Source: Vagococcus allomyrinae
GTDB taxonomy: Bacteria; Bacillota; Bacilli; Lactobacillales; Vagococcaceae
Reading direction: 5' to 3'
Assembly: GCF_017829975.1 (NCBI RefSeq)
Contig: NZ_JAEEGA010000003.1
Location: 248,001-312,000, forward strand
DNA: 64,000 nucleotides
The position numbers were made by a program, and so were the translations under genes. The notes beneath the pieces were generated by a model. It ran no database searches and had not been told where the DNA came from. It worked only from the letters and a program-made list of their open reading frames with translations. The number at the start of each line of letters is the position of its first letter. Within the stretch, counting starts at the first letter, position 1. Shown here one piece after another: positions 38,234-48,147 of this stretch.

Positions 38234-38995
38234 TTAAAGTTTTTCTTTGTCAACTGCCCGAGCTTCTTCTTGACTAATTTCCTGTAACATTTTTTCCATT
38301 TCATCTGTTAATTCCAACTGCTCCAGCATCTCTGGCCGTCTTAAATACGTCCGACGTAGCGACTCTTTTAGTTGCCACTCGGCAATCAATTTGTGGTTCC
38401 CATTGCGCAACACTTCTGGCACTTCCATCCCTAAGTATTCCGCAGGTCGCGTGTATTGTGGATGCTCTAAGAGTCCTGTCGAATGAGAATCAGTTTTAGC
38501 TGATTCATCATTGCCCAAAACCTCTGGCAACAAGCGAACCGTGGCATCAATCATCACCATGGCCCCTAATTCCCCGCCAGTTAAGACATAATCACCTAGG
38601 GAAACTTCGTCTGTTACGAAACTGCGAATTCGCTCATCATACCCTTCATAATGACCACAAATAAAGATTAAGTGCTCTTCTTCTGAAAATTCTTCCGCTA
38701 AAGACTGATCAAATTTTTTGCCGGCTGGATCAAGCAACACCACGCGTTTACTAGTAGCAGGACTTGATTCCCTAATCGCTTCTAAAGACGCATGAATCGG
38801 TTGAGCCTTAAGCAGCATCCCGGCACCGCCACCATATGGATAGTCATCGACTTGCTGATGCTTATTATCTGAAAAATCGCGAAAATTATGAACATAAACG
38901 GCCAACAATTCTTTTTCGATCGCTTTGCCTAAAATCGATTCCCTTAAAGGCCCTTCAAACATCCGCGGAAACAAGGTTAAAACATCAATTCTCAT
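38234..38995 (-). CDS. trmD: tRNA (guanine37-N1)-methyltransferase
   Basis: 253 residues, standard TrmD length. SAM/knot motifs: [17 protein letters not shown] (about 46-62), [11 protein letters not shown] and [16 protein letters not shown]. It methylates G37 of tRNAs reading CNN codons, preventing frameshifts. Its start overlaps the rimM end by 11 bases, so they form one operon. The last residues are more divergent than the rest. Confidence 0.97.
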   Translation of the reverse strand: MRIDVLTLFPRMFEGPLRESILGKAIEKELLAVYVHNFRDFSDNKHQQVDDYPYGGGAGMLLKAQPIHASLEAIRESSPATSKRVVLLDPAGKKFDQSLAEEFSEEEHLIFICGHYEGYDERIRSFVTDEVSLGDYVLTGGELGAMVMIDATVRLLPEVLGNDESAKTDSHSTGLLEHPQYTRPAEYLGMEVPEVLRNGNHKLIAEWQLKESLRRTYLRRPEMLEQLELTDEMEKMLQEISQEEARAVDKEKL

Positions 38996-39509
38996 CGTCT
39001 AATAACCCCTCAGGTATTTCGACACTCACTTGACCTTTTTCTAAATCGATGACCTTTACAACCGATTCAATATAAGGAATCAAGGCATCTTTTTTTCCTT
39101 GACGTTGAACTACCCAGACATCATTGGCACCTGGAGACAAGATTTCTTTAATCTTCCCCATTTCACGGCCATTTTCATCAATGACTTTCAAGCCAACAAT
39201 CTGATGATAATAATACTCATTTTCTGGTAATTCGGTTAAGACATCTGCGGTAACTTTTAAGATGCCATCACGATATTTTTCCACGTCATTGATATTCGGA
39301 TGGTCTTCAAATGCCAGAATGTCGAAGTTTTTATGCTTACGGTGTGACCGAATAGTTAAGCTAATCGGTGCCTTTTTATCTTGAAATAAATGCAGAACGT
39401 TGCCTGGTTTATAACGCTGGTCAGCAAAATCCGTTACAGAAATAACACGCACTTCTCCTTTTATCCCCTGGGTGTTAACGATTTTACCTACATTAAAATA
39501 CTCTATCAT
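38985..39509 (-). CDS. rimM: Ribosome maturation factor RimM
   Basis: 174 residues, usual size. N-terminal [15 protein letters not shown] and the PRC-barrel region with [11 protein letters not shown] and [14 protein letters not shown]. RimM assists 16S 3' domain assembly. It precedes and overlaps trmD. A TACAAT -10 with TG lies upstream near 39540. The partners rpsP and khpA are 15.6 kb away. Confidence 0.96.
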   Translation of the reverse strand: MIEYFNVGKIVNTQGIKGEVRVISVTDFADQRYKPGNVLHLFQDKKAPISLTIRSHRKHKNFDILAFEDHPNINDVEKYRDGILKVTADVLTELPENEYYYHQIVGLKVIDENGREMGKIKEILSPGANDVWVVQRQGKKDALIPYIESVVKVIDLEKGQVSVEIPEGLLDDEN

Positions 39510-39677
39510 GTTTAATCTCCTCTGCGACTAAATTCTTCTCATATTGTATCATTGGCAGGATTATTAATCTATGAAAATGTTGTACTTTATTTGAATAAAC
39601 CTACACCCTTAAATTATATTTCGTTTTTTTGTATAATAACTTGAAATATTATTTCGTAAGTGATATATTAAATCTAC

Positions 39678-39691
39678 TGATAACGTTATCA
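39678..39691. promoter_or_regulatory. cre site before the surface glycosidase
   Basis: TGATAACGTTATCA is a perfect palindrome and fits the CcpA consensus TGWNANCGNTNWCA at every fixed position. It lies 30 bases before the start, downstream of the likely promoter, where CcpA would block transcription when good sugars are present. Confidence 0.7.
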
Positions 39692-39720
39692 AGTATTTCG
39701 AAAAATGGAGGATTTTATCG

Positions 39721-41985
39721 TTGAAAAAAAAGTTTGGCGTTGCCGCGTTGTTAACACTTAGCACCTTGCTACTGCCAGTTGGAGCGTTGGCGGAATCTCA
39801 ACCGCTTTATAAATTTGGAAAAAAGGCAGATGGGACTTTAGGTTATGATAGTGCAACACCTGTTCCCTTTTATAGCAATTCAAGTGATTTTATTAACATC
39901 CCGACTCATTATGAACAACCTAAAAATCAATTTAAGAGTTCATGGGTCGCAACTATTAGCAATTTAAATTTCCCAAAAGCCACTTCTCAGGCCGATTTTC
40001 AAGCAAATTATTTGAATGTGCTAAAAGACTTCTCTGATTGGAACATGAATGCCATGATCTTTCAGGTAAGACCATTGTTAGATGCCTATTACCCATCAGA
40101 ACTTAACCCTTGGTCAGAGTTTATCACTGGGGAACAAGGGGCAAATCCGGGATATGACCCGTTAAAATGGATGATCGATGTTACTCACGAAGCCGGCATG
40201 GAATATCATGCCTGGTTCAACCCTTACCGAGTAACAAATACCAAACTTTCCAGTGACAGTGTGCTGAAAAAAACCGGCATGACGAAAGAAGAAATTCTCG
40301 CCTTAAGCACTGTGGAACAAGTCAAAGCTTTAGGTAAAGCAGGGATTTTAGCCAGTAATAATTACGCCCTTCTCCACCCTGAAAACGTGCTTTCCTTTGA
40401 TGAAAAATTATTTTTAAACCCAGGAATTCCAGCTGTTAGAGACTATGTCATCGCCTCAATTGCTGAAGTGGTTCATAATTACGATGTGGACGCTATTCAC
40501 TTTGACGACTATTTTTATCCTTATCGCATTACAGTTGATGGGGTTAATGTAATTTTCGGCGACAAAGGTGAAGATGCTGCCACTTTCAAAGAGTACGGAG
40601 CAGGTTATAGCGATATTGAAGCTTGGCGCCGTGATAATATCACAGCACTAGTTGACGGTCTTAAAACAGTCATTGATCAGCACAATCAAACCAATCAGAA
40701 AGCTGTTCAGTTCGGTATTAGCCCCTTTGGCATTTGGGAACACAAAGCAAATAATCCTTTAGGATCCAATACACCGACAGGTTCGTCTCAATCTTATTCC
40801 TCTAGTATTTATGCAGATACTTATAAATGGATGAAAGCAGACAGTCTTGATTATGTAATTCCTCAAATTTATTGGAGCTTTGATCAAGCAGCCGCGCCTT
40901 ACGGTGAATTGGCTCGCTGGTGGAATAATGCGGCTGAAGGCAGTCACACCCAAGTATATGTCGGTCATGCTAATTATAAGCATGTGAGCAACGGAGGCTG
41001 GGATGCCTCTTGGCTTAATCCAGAGGAAGTACCTAACCAATTGAAATTTAATCAAGGTTATTCAAACATTAAAGGCAGTGCCTTGTTTAGCTATAACGAT
41101 ATCCAACCTTCGGATATCAACAGTTTGGCTGAGAACTTGCGCGAGAGACACCAAGCCAAAAATGCCTCGATCGCCTTATTAAAAGAAGGGTATTTTAATT
41201 TACCCGCTCTTGTACCAGAAAAACCGTGGTTATCTCACGAAACATTAGCTGCACCTGTTGCTATCAGCAAAGACGCCACTACCTTAAAATGGTCTGATGC
41301 TACCACTAATCAAACCACTCGTTATTACATTTTGTACAGCGGAGAAGGCACGGCTACAGAAACAACAACATCAGCCAGCAACATCGTTGACAGAATTTGG
41401 GCAGGAGATCAAAAAGAATTCTCTTACCCACTGCTCTCTACCAAGACGGCTGACAAAAATTACTACGTAAGCGCCGTCGATGCTGCTGGAGTTGAATCTG
41501 AACCGACATTGATTAAAACACCTGAACCACTTGGTGGCTCGGTCACCGTCTCATATCTCGCTGAGGATCAAACAGAGTTATCTCCTAAAGTCGTCTTAAC
41601 AGGTCAAGTTGGAGCAACTTATGAAACAGAAAACAAAGAGTTTCAGGGGTATACCCTTAAAGCACTGCCAGCAAATGCCACTGGCACATTCACTGATAGC
41701 CCTCAAAGTGTTAGCTATCTCTATGCTAAAAATACTGAAACATCCAGTTCGACCAGTGATTCAACCTCAACTACCAGTGAAACGGGTTCGTCAAGTTCTT
41801 CCAATAAGAAGGCCAATGAATCAGCAACACCCCCTTCTTCAAGTAATAAAAAAACACTGGATCCTGCCGCTAAAAAGAGTATTTTACCTCAAACAGGCGC
41901 GAGGATTACCCCATCGTTAGCTTACTTGGGACTATTGGTCTTAGGCCTAGCCCTCCGCTTGATTTACAAAAAGAAAACGATCTAA
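39721..41985 (+). CDS. Cell-wall-anchored GHL10-type (DUF187/YngK) glycosidase
   Basis: 754 residues from TTG 39721, nine to ten bases after GGAGG. Signal peptide 1-24 (cleavage after ALA), catalytic domain about 60-440 (FKSSWVATISNLNFP, AWFNPYR, DAIHFDDYF, ISPFGIW), a fibronectin-like part (510-600), a MucBP-like domain (605-670), a Ser/Thr linker and LPQTG at 722-726 with a helix and KKK tail for sortase. GHL10 proteins are related to peptidoglycan or glycan hydrolases; the substrate is unknown. Confidence 0.85.
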   Translation: MKKKFGVAALLTLSTLLLPVGALAESQPLYKFGKKADGTLGYDSATPVPFYSNSSDFINIPTHYEQPKNQFKSSWVATISNLNFPKATSQADFQANYLNVLKDFSDWNMNAMIFQVRPLLDAYYPSELNPWSEFITGEQGANPGYDPLKWMIDVTHEAGMEYHAWFNPYRVTNTKLSSDSVLKKTGMTKEEILALSTVEQVKALGKAGILASNNYALLHPENVLSFDEKLFLNPGIPAVRDYVIASIAEVVHNYDVDAIHFDDYFYPYRITVDGVNVIFGDKGEDAATFKEYGAGYSDIEAWRRDNITALVDGLKTVIDQHNQTNQKAVQFGISPFGIWEHKANNPLGSNTPTGSSQSYSSSIYADTYKWMKADSLDYVIPQIYWSFDQAAAPYGELARWWNNAAEGSHTQVYVGHANYKHVSNGGWDASWLNPEEVPNQLKFNQGYSNIKGSALFSYNDIQPSDINSLAENLRERHQAKNASIALLKEGYFNLPALVPEKPWLSHETLAAPVAISKDATTLKWSDATTNQTTRYYILYSGEGTATETTTSASNIVDRIWAGDQKEFSYPLLSTKTADKNYYVSAVDAAGVESEPTLIKTPEPLGGSVTVSYLAEDQTELSPKVVLTGQVGATYETENKEFQGYTLKALPANATGTFTDSPQSVSYLYAKNTETSSSTSDSTSTTSETGSSSSSNKKANESATPPSSSNKKTLDPAAKKSILPQTGARITPSLAYLGLLVLGLALRLIYKKKTI

Positions 41986-41987
41986 AT

Positions 41988-42032
41988 AAAACGCCTAAAA
42001 GAGATGACCCTTGTCATCTCTTTTAGACGTTT
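41988..42032. terminator. Bidirectional terminator
   Basis: AAACGCCTAAAAGAGATGA pairs with TCATCTCTTTTAGACGTTT between convergent genes, with one internal mismatch. Confidence 0.8.
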
Positions 42033-42033
42033 C

Positions 42034-43023
42034 TTATAATTGCTTAAAAAAATCCATCCCTATTTGCCAAACATTATCAGCTTTATTACTAATGGCAACA
42101 ACCATCGTCTGACGGGTCACATCAAATAAACTAAAGAAACAAATGCCTGGGTCCATCCCTTCAAAATAAGGAACCAATTGACCATTTAACTCCGTTAACC
42201 AAAAACCAAGTCCATAGATTTCTTCCCCATTGGTTGCCTGCTGGGTAAACATCTCGTCGCGACTGGCAGCACTGGTCAATCGATCATTCAACAACGCTTG
42301 CCAAAAGCGCTGGACATCTCCTAAAGTGGTGAAACACCCTCCTGCCCCTGTTCCTTTTACATCAACACTATAAATATTGCTATAATAACTTTCAGTTTCT
42401 TCATCAAAACAATACGCACTGGCTGTATTACCAGGTAAGCGATCCAACTCATAATAACCTGTTCGACTCATGCCTGCTGGTTCAAAAACTACTTTTTGCA
42501 GATAGCGATCAAATGGCATTTCTGTCACCGCTTCAATCACCGCTGCCAACATCACAAAGCCTGAATTATTGTATTGGAACTTCCCTTGATTGTCAAAATT
42601 AACTGGCTTATTTATAAATAACGGGTATACATCTTGGTTCTGTCGAATGCGATAATTGGGAAACTGTTGCCACAATTCCTCATAGGCCTCCATGATAGAC
42701 TCGTCAAAATAATCTTGGATAGTCGACGTATGAGTCAATAACTCATAAATCGTGATACTCCGATCAACCTTGCCTAAATCATCAGGCAAAATTTCCGATA
42801 AATTGGAGGTCAGCTGAATCTTCCCCTCCTCTATTAACGCCATGATGCCAACTGCTACAAAAGCCTTGCCAGCAGAAGCTGTCCCAAATAAGGTCTCTAA
42901 ATCCGTTGGTATTTGATTCGGTAAATCACGGAAGCCAAAAGACCTTTCTAACACCGGCTGATCCGCTTGATACAAGCCAACAACGCCACTAAAGCTTGCT
43001 GGTGCCACATTCTCTATCTTCAT
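42034..43023 (-). CDS. Serine hydrolase of the beta-lactamase/class C fold
   Basis: 329 residues, no signal peptide. The nucleophile motif SxxK reads SAGK in FGTASAGKAFVAVG, with YNNSG (YxN) near 165 and a late HTG-like motif not obvious. The family includes esterases, D-aminopeptidases and PBP-like hydrolases; without a signal it acts in the cytosol or on an imported substrate. Starts behind GAGGAGAG; single gene. Substrate unknown. Confidence 0.75.
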   Translation of the reverse strand: MKIENVAPASFSGVVGLYQADQPVLERSFGFRDLPNQIPTDLETLFGTASAGKAFVAVGIMALIEEGKIQLTSNLSEILPDDLGKVDRSITIYELLTHTSTIQDYFDESIMEAYEELWQQFPNYRIRQNQDVYPLFINKPVNFDNQGKFQYNNSGFVMLAAVIEAVTEMPFDRYLQKVVFEPAGMSRTGYYELDRLPGNTASAYCFDEETESYYSNIYSVDVKGTGAGGCFTTLGDVQRFWQALLNDRLTSAASRDEMFTQQATNGEEIYGLGFWLTELNGQLVPYFEGMDPGICFFSLFDVTRQTMVVAISNKADNVWQIGMDFFKQL

Positions 43024-43122
43024 TTTACTCTCCTCGTATCGCGTATTTCTTTTATTATACCACGCCCTTTACTTAAAATAACTTTAAAAATAACAGACCC
43101 CTTCTTATTACTTAAGTCAAAG

Positions 43123-43150
43123 AAAAAAACTTCTCGATTGATTAAGAAGT
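43123..43150 (-). terminator. Terminator of the 3-hydroxybutyrate operon
   Basis: Minus strand ACTTCT/AGAAGT hairpin followed by seven Ts. The stem is short. Confidence 0.65.
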
Positions 43151-43172
43151 CCTTTTCAGTCAAATAAGTATC

Positions 43173-44507
43173 TCAATAAAAAAATGAACCAGTCAAAATG
43201 ATAATAATCACTGCAATTAACGTGCCAACTGACACGGTAATAAACGTCTCCTTAAAGGCATTTTTATGAGTTAAGCCAGTAAGACTTAGAAAGGTTAAGA
43301 AGACACCACTTTGAGGAACAATGGTCAAAATATTCGAAGCGACAGCTGCAACTCGGTGGATCATCTGTGGATCAAGACCTTTGCTCACATAATACTCAGC
43401 AAAGTTCGGCATAACAATCCCTAACGCGCCTGATGATGATCCGGTAATAGCTGACATTGAAGACGTTAACACTGTCAAGCTGATCAAGGGGTTTCCCGGT
43501 ATATTGGTAATAATATCAGAAAAGATTTTAAACCCAGGGGCAATCATCACCACGGCACCAAAAGCTACCGCCGACGCTGTAGCAAAAATCGGCCCGATAG
43601 AACCCGTTGCTCCCAGATTTAATATTCTAATTTTATCTGGTGTAAACTTATGGAAGAGAATCAAGCCAAGAATAATGGCTGATAACAAGGCGATATAGAT
43701 AACGTTTTTCTTCATAAATTCATTACCAAAAATACTACCTGACAAAGCCAGTATAATCAACAAGAGCAATGGCGCAATACTTGGGAAAAAATGAGGGAGG
43801 GACTGTTCGGCCACTTCCTCATGGTTATCTGTTGTGTAAGTTCCGTAATTTTCACCTTTCGCCAAACTTTTGGCCAAACAACGCTTCATGTAAAACAAGC
43901 CGAAAGCAACACACCCAAGACTGCCTAAAATACTTGGAATAGCCGCTGCTGTTAGTGACGTATCCAAATATTGAATCGGAATAACATTTTGAATAGCTGG
44001 TGTACCTGGCAATATCGTCATAGTAAAGGTCGCAATTCCTAACCAAAGAGGGACTTGAATCAAGTTCCACGATAAATTCATCTTTTTAAATAAACTTCTG
44101 GCTAGTGGGAGAACGGCAAACATCACCACAAACAAACTAATACCACCGTAGGTTAAAATGGAACTGACTAAAAAGATCGCCACTAGTACTTTATAAGGAC
44201 TGTCATACCCCACTTTTTTCAAAATATAATCAGCAATAGATGTCGTCGCACCACTGACTTCCATTAATTTTGCCAAAATGGATCCGAGTAAAAAAATAGC
44301 AAAATAATTTAAAATATACGTGGAAAGAGCCCCCATAAATTGATTGGGTTCCTTTCCCAATAAAGATGTAACTGGGTCCATTTGATTCATCAAAACGACA
44401 ATTGCAGTGGCAAGTGGCGCCGCAACCATAATATTGATCTCTTTTAGAGAAAAATAAATAATCGCCATCACACCCAATAACACACCAACTGATCCAATAA
44501 CTTCCAT
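43173..44507 (-). CDS. GntP family permease, probably for 3-hydroxybutyrate
   Basis: 444 residues, about twelve helices. GNTP-family features: ILTYGGISLFVVMFAVLPL (about 115-133), FTMTILPGTPAIQN (about 163-176) and the ITGSSSGALGIVMP loop. GntP proteins carry gluconate and other small hydroxy-acids. It is the last gene of an operon with a hydroxybutyrate-type SDR, a CoA-transferase and a thiolase, so hydroxybutyrate or acetoacetate is the best guess. Confidence 0.8.
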   Translation of the reverse strand: MEVIGSVGVLLGVMAIIYFSLKEINIMVAAPLATAIVVLMNQMDPVTSLLGKEPNQFMGALSTYILNYFAIFLLGSILAKLMEVSGATTSIADYILKKVGYDSPYKVLVAIFLVSSILTYGGISLFVVMFAVLPLARSLFKKMNLSWNLIQVPLWLGIATFTMTILPGTPAIQNVIPIQYLDTSLTAAAIPSILGSLGCVAFGLFYMKRCLAKSLAKGENYGTYTTDNHEEVAEQSLPHFFPSIAPLLLLIILALSGSIFGNEFMKKNVIYIALLSAIILGLILFHKFTPDKIRILNLGATGSIGPIFATASAVAFGAVVMIAPGFKIFSDIITNIPGNPLISLTVLTSSMSAITGSSSGALGIVMPNFAEYYVSKGLDPQMIHRVAAVASNILTIVPQSGVFLTFLSLTGLTHKNAFKETFITVSVGTLIAVIIIILTGSFFY

Positions 44508-44593
44508 AACGACACGTTCCTCCTTCTACTTATGGGTCCGATCTTCAGGTGATGGGAATCAAGCTGTTAACCTGATTCCCAGATACACCAAGC

Positions 44594-45373
44594 TTATTGC
44601 GCTGTATATCCACCATCTAAAAGACAAGCTTGTCCAGTCACACCTTTCGCCTTGTCACTAGCTAAAAATGACACGTAATCGGCAATTTCCTGAACATCTA
44701 ACAACCGTTTTTGAGGAACCAATGGATATAACACTTCTTCAAGGACATTTTCTAAAGGAATATTACGTGTTTTGGATAAATCTTCAAATTGCCCTCTAAC
44801 TAGCGGGGTGTCAACATAACCAGGACAAATAGCGTTTACGGTGATCCCATCAGCTGCTGCTTCTAAAGCTGCTACTTTTGTCAGGCCAATCAGGCCGTGT
44901 TTAGCAGAGTTGTACGCTGATTTGCCAGCAAAACCGATTACCCCATTGATCGAAGCCATATTGATGATTCGACCATGTTTTTGTTGTTTCATGACAGGTA
45001 ATACTCGCTTAATTGCGATAAACGGTGCTGTTAACATCAATTTGATCATAAACTCAAATTTTTCAGTTGGAAAATCTTCAATTAGTGAAACATGCTGTAA
45101 ACCAGCATTATTGACTAGGATGTCAATTCTTCCATGAGTCTCAATCACTGAATCAATGGCAGCATTAATGGCACTTTCTTTGCTTACATCGCAGAGAACA
45201 CTGTCTGCATCCAAGTCTTGCTTGCGATATTCCGCCACGACCTCATCAAGTTTAGCTTGATTAATATCTGAAAACACCACTGTTTTTCCTTCTTTTAAGA
45301 ACGTTTCCCCAATTTGTTTACCAATACCGCTAGCAGCTCCCGTAATAAAGACGACTTCTTTTTTGTTTGTCAT
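44594..45373 (-). CDS. 3-Hydroxybutyrate dehydrogenase, SDR family
   Basis: 259 residues with TGAASGIG, NNAG, MASING and YNSAK, the SDR catalytic set; the C-terminal CPGYVDTPLVRGQ segment is typical of bacterial D-3-hydroxybutyrate dehydrogenases. It converts D-3-hydroxybutyrate to acetoacetate with NAD. The operon neighbours (CoA-transferase, thiolase, permease) support this over other SDR roles. Confidence 0.8.
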   Translation of the reverse strand: MTNKKEVVFITGAASGIGKQIGETFLKEGKTVVFSDINQAKLDEVVAEYRKQDLDADSVLCDVSKESAINAAIDSVIETHGRIDILVNNAGLQHVSLIEDFPTEKFEFMIKLMLTAPFIAIKRVLPVMKQQKHGRIINMASINGVIGFAGKSAYNSAKHGLIGLTKVAALEAAADGITVNAICPGYVDTPLVRGQFEDLSKTRNIPLENVLEEVLYPLVPQKRLLDVQEIADYVSFLASDKAKGVTGQACLLDGGYTAQ

Positions 45374-45393
45374 GATTGTTTCCTCCAGTATGT

Positions 45394-46050
45394 CTATTTT
45401 GTTTGATCAATTAACGCCACTTCTGTTGCTTTTTGAACCTCTTCAAAGGTATACCCTTCGTAGATTTCAGTGACCGCTAACCCCTTTTCTACCACCTCAA
45501 AGACACCCATTTCAGTGATGATCATCCCGACCACCTTCGAAGCTGTTAAAGGTAATGTACATTCATTCAATATCTTAAACTTACCTTTATTGGTGTGCTC
45601 CATGGCCACGATCACTTTTTTTGCCCCGACTAATAAATCCATAGCACCACCCATTCCCGGCACCATTTTTCCAGGAATTAAATAATTAGCAATATTGCCG
45701 TACTGATCAACTTGTAAAGCACCTAAAACAGTCGCATCAACATGACCGCCGCGAATAATTCCAAAAGATGTGGCACTGTCAAAAAATGCCCCACCTGGTA
45801 TAATGCCTACCGGCTGACCGCCAGCATTAACAATCGACGGATCACTATTATCTGGATCAGCAGTCGTCAGTCCAATAAAACCATTCTCTGATTGTAACGT
45901 CACCGTAACATTGTCTGGGATGTAATTTACCACTTTTGTCGGTAACCCGATCCCTAAATTGACCAAGGAATTGTCAGCCAACTCTTGGGCAACCCGCTTG
46001 GCAATTCGCCCTTGAATATCACTTTTAGAAAGCTCTGTTACCTCTGTCAT
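45394..46050 (-). CDS. scoB: Acetoacetate/3-oxoacid CoA-transferase subunit B
   Basis: 218 residues from ATG 46050 behind AGGGAGGT; the longer frame to 46167 runs into subunit A. The catalytic glutamate is Glu55 in QSENGFIG. With subunit A it moves CoA from succinyl-CoA (or acetyl-CoA) to acetoacetate. Start and subunit A stop are adjacent, indicating coupled translation of the two subunits. Confidence 0.88.
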   Translation of the reverse strand: MTEVTELSKSDIQGRIAKRVAQELADNSLVNLGIGLPTKVVNYIPDNVTVTLQSENGFIGLTTADPDNSDPSIVNAGGQPVGIIPGGAFFDSATSFGIIRGGHVDATVLGALQVDQYGNIANYLIPGKMVPGMGGAMDLLVGAKKVIVAMEHTNKGKFKILNECTLPLTASKVVGMIITEMGVFEVVEKGLAVTEIYEGYTFEEVQKATEVALIDQTK

Positions 46051-46051
46051 C

Positions 46052-46714
46052 TTAATTACCTCCCTGAACAAGATAGTCAACAAAAATACTAGGTGTATGA
46101 ATGAAATTTGGGTCAATTTCGCCAGTTTCAACGATGGTTCTGGCTTCAACAATCGTCGTTGTCGCATTGGCAGCCATCATTTGATTAAAATTATTTTCAG
46201 ACCCTTTAAACTGAAGGTTGCCTTTTGAATCGGCTTTATTCGCAAAAACTAAGGCAACATCGGCTTTCAACGGTTCTTCCAGTAGGTAATCTCGCTCATT
46301 AACGGTGATGACTTGTTTGCCTTCTTCAATCAGAGTTCCCTTGCCTGTCGGTGTTAAGAAACCACCGAGACCAAAGGCACCGGAACGAATTTGTTCAATC
46401 AACGTCCCTTGAGGAACCAAGTTAACTGTGGTTTCACCGCTAGTCATTTGTCTCCCAGCTTCTTTGTTAAGGCCAATATGAGAGGCGATAATGGTTGAAA
46501 ATTGTTTATTGGCGATCATTTTACCCACCCCTTTTTCAGGAAGTCCGGCATCGTTACAGATTAAGGTTAAATCTTTAACACCCTTTGCTACGAGAGCATC
46601 AATCAAGGATTCCGGTGTTCCATTGGTCATAAATCCGCCAACCATTAAAGTGTCACCATCTTTAATTAAGCGAACCGCTTCATCCATAGCAATCTCTTTT
46701 GACATATTCTTCAC
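46052..46714 (-). CDS. scoA: Acetoacetate/3-oxoacid CoA-transferase subunit A
   Basis: 220 residues. Hallmark GGFMTNGTPESLIDAL near residue 27-42 and FGLGGFLTPTGKGT. It forms a heterodimer with the next gene. It starts behind GAAAGAAG and follows the thiolase gene by about 15 bases. Confidence 0.88.
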   Translation of the reverse strand: MKNMSKEIAMDEAVRLIKDGDTLMVGGFMTNGTPESLIDALVAKGVKDLTLICNDAGLPEKGVGKMIANKQFSTIIASHIGLNKEAGRQMTSGETTVNLVPQGTLIEQIRSGAFGLGGFLTPTGKGTLIEEGKQVITVNERDYLLEEPLKADVALVFANKADSKGNLQFKGSENNFNQMMAANATTTIVEARTIVETGEIDPNFIHTPSIFVDYLVQGGN

Positions 46715-46729
46715 TTCTTTCTGCTCAAT

Positions 46730-47926
46730 TTAAGCTTCATTCTTAATAATAAGACTTGTTCCTTGGCCACCACCAATACATAATGTCGCTAATCCTAATG
46801 AAAGTTTCCGGCGTTTCAACTCGTGGATTAAGGTCACTAAAATCCGAGCGCCACTGGCACCTATTGGATGACCTAAAGCAATCGCACCACCGTTTACATT
46901 GACTCTATCAGGATTAAGTTTAAGCTCTTTCATCACACTAATTGCCTGAGCGGCGAATGCTTCATTGGCTTCAATTAGCTCAATATCAGCAATAGTTAAT
47001 TGGGCCTTTTCCAGAGCTTTTTTACTAGCTGGAATGGGGCCTGTCCCCATCAATTCAGGAGCTACCCCTGCACTGGCATAACTGACAATGGACGCCAGAA
47101 TTGGTAGCTGTAAACTTTCAGCTTTTTCCCTGGTCATCATTAACACCATTGCCGCACCATCATTTATCCCTGAGGCATTCCCGGCTGTAACCGTGCCATC
47201 TGCCCGAAAAGCAGGTCGTAATTTTTGAAGTGTGGCAATTGTTGAGTCTTTTTTCGGATACTCGTCTTCCGTTATGAGAATCGGTTCCTTCTGCTTTCTT
47301 TGAGAAACGAGTACTGGGACAATCTCCTCTTTAAAGCGGCCATCACTGACTGCTTTGATTGCTTTTTCTTGACTGGACTGAGCAAAGGCATCTTGTTCTT
47401 CTCTTGAAATAGCAAACTTCTCAGCAATATTTTCAGCAGTAATCCCCATATGATAATGATGAAAGGCATCAGTCAAGCCATCATTAACCAAACTATCAAT
47501 CACCGTACCATTTCCTAAACGTTGCCCAAACCGAAGATTTGGCAGTACATATGGCGCCTGACTCATGTTTTCAGTCCCTCCAGCGATCACCACTTCTGAA
47601 TCACCACACTGAATACTTTGAACAGCTAACTGAATCGCTTTCAATCCTGAGCCACAAACCATGTCTAAAGTAAATGCCGTTTTATCATTCGGAATATCAG
47701 AATGGATCGCCACTTGACGGGCCACATTTTGGCCCAGCCCACCATGGAGAACGTTTCCAAGAATCACCTCATCAATTGCCTCCGGGTCGATTTTAGTCCG
47801 CGAAACGATTTCTTTTAACACTGTTTTACCTAAGTCAACAGCAGAAACATTTTTAAAAACTCCTCCAAATGAACCTACAGCTGTTCTTAATGCTTCAACA
47901 ATGACGATCTCTTTTTTGTTAGTCAT
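46730..47926 (-). CDS. atoB: Acetyl-CoA C-acetyltransferase (thiolase)
   Basis: 398 residues. The nucleophile Cys91 is in DMVCGSGLKAI; NEAFAAQA, ALGHPIGASG and CIGGGQG complete the thiolase active site. It splits acetoacetyl-CoA to two acetyl-CoA. It is the first gene of the operon, suggesting degradation rather than synthesis, although thiolases are reversible. A separate thiolase elsewhere would be needed for mevalonate. Confidence 0.9.
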   Translation of the reverse strand: MTNKKEIVIVEALRTAVGSFGGVFKNVSAVDLGKTVLKEIVSRTKIDPEAIDEVILGNVLHGGLGQNVARQVAIHSDIPNDKTAFTLDMVCGSGLKAIQLAVQSIQCGDSEVVIAGGTENMSQAPYVLPNLRFGQRLGNGTVIDSLVNDGLTDAFHHYHMGITAENIAEKFAISREEQDAFAQSSQEKAIKAVSDGRFKEEIVPVLVSQRKQKEPILITEDEYPKKDSTIATLQKLRPAFRADGTVTAGNASGINDGAAMVLMMTREKAESLQLPILASIVSYASAGVAPELMGTGPIPASKKALEKAQLTIADIELIEANEAFAAQAISVMKELKLNPDRVNVNGGAIALGHPIGASGARILVTLIHELKRRKLSLGLATLCIGGGQGTSLIIKNEA

Positions 47927-47956
47927 TTACTTGCTTCCTTTCATACTTGATTATTC

Positions 47957-47972
47957 TTAAAGCGCTTTCTGT
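47957..47972. promoter_or_regulatory. cre-like site before the thiolase operon
   Basis: TTAAAGCGCTTTCTG has the AAAGCGCTTTC core of a cre but differs at the outer bases. It lies about 35 bases before the thiolase ATG. Confidence 0.5.
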
Positions 47973-48058
47973 TTAAAGAATAACAAGGAAAGCCCATTAA
48001 ATGAAATACAAATATTTTAGATAACTATAAATTTTATTGATACTATATAAAAACCCCC

Positions 48059-48070
48059 TTGATATATCAA
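48059..48070. promoter_or_regulatory. Palindrome in the divergent LysR intergenic region
   Basis: TTGATATATCAA is a perfect palindrome between the divergent LysR gene and the thiolase operon, a candidate LysR-type box. Confidence 0.4.
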
Positions 48071-48147
48071 CATATAACAACTATAATTTTATATAAAGTA
48101 TTAATAATTACAATAGTCGATAATGAAAAATAAAGGAGCTTTTCCTG

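Noticed and set aside
46051-46167. Longer start for CoA-transferase subunit B
   Set aside because: It would overlap the end of subunit A by more than 100 bases and the extra residues are not conserved; ATG 46050 has a strong site.
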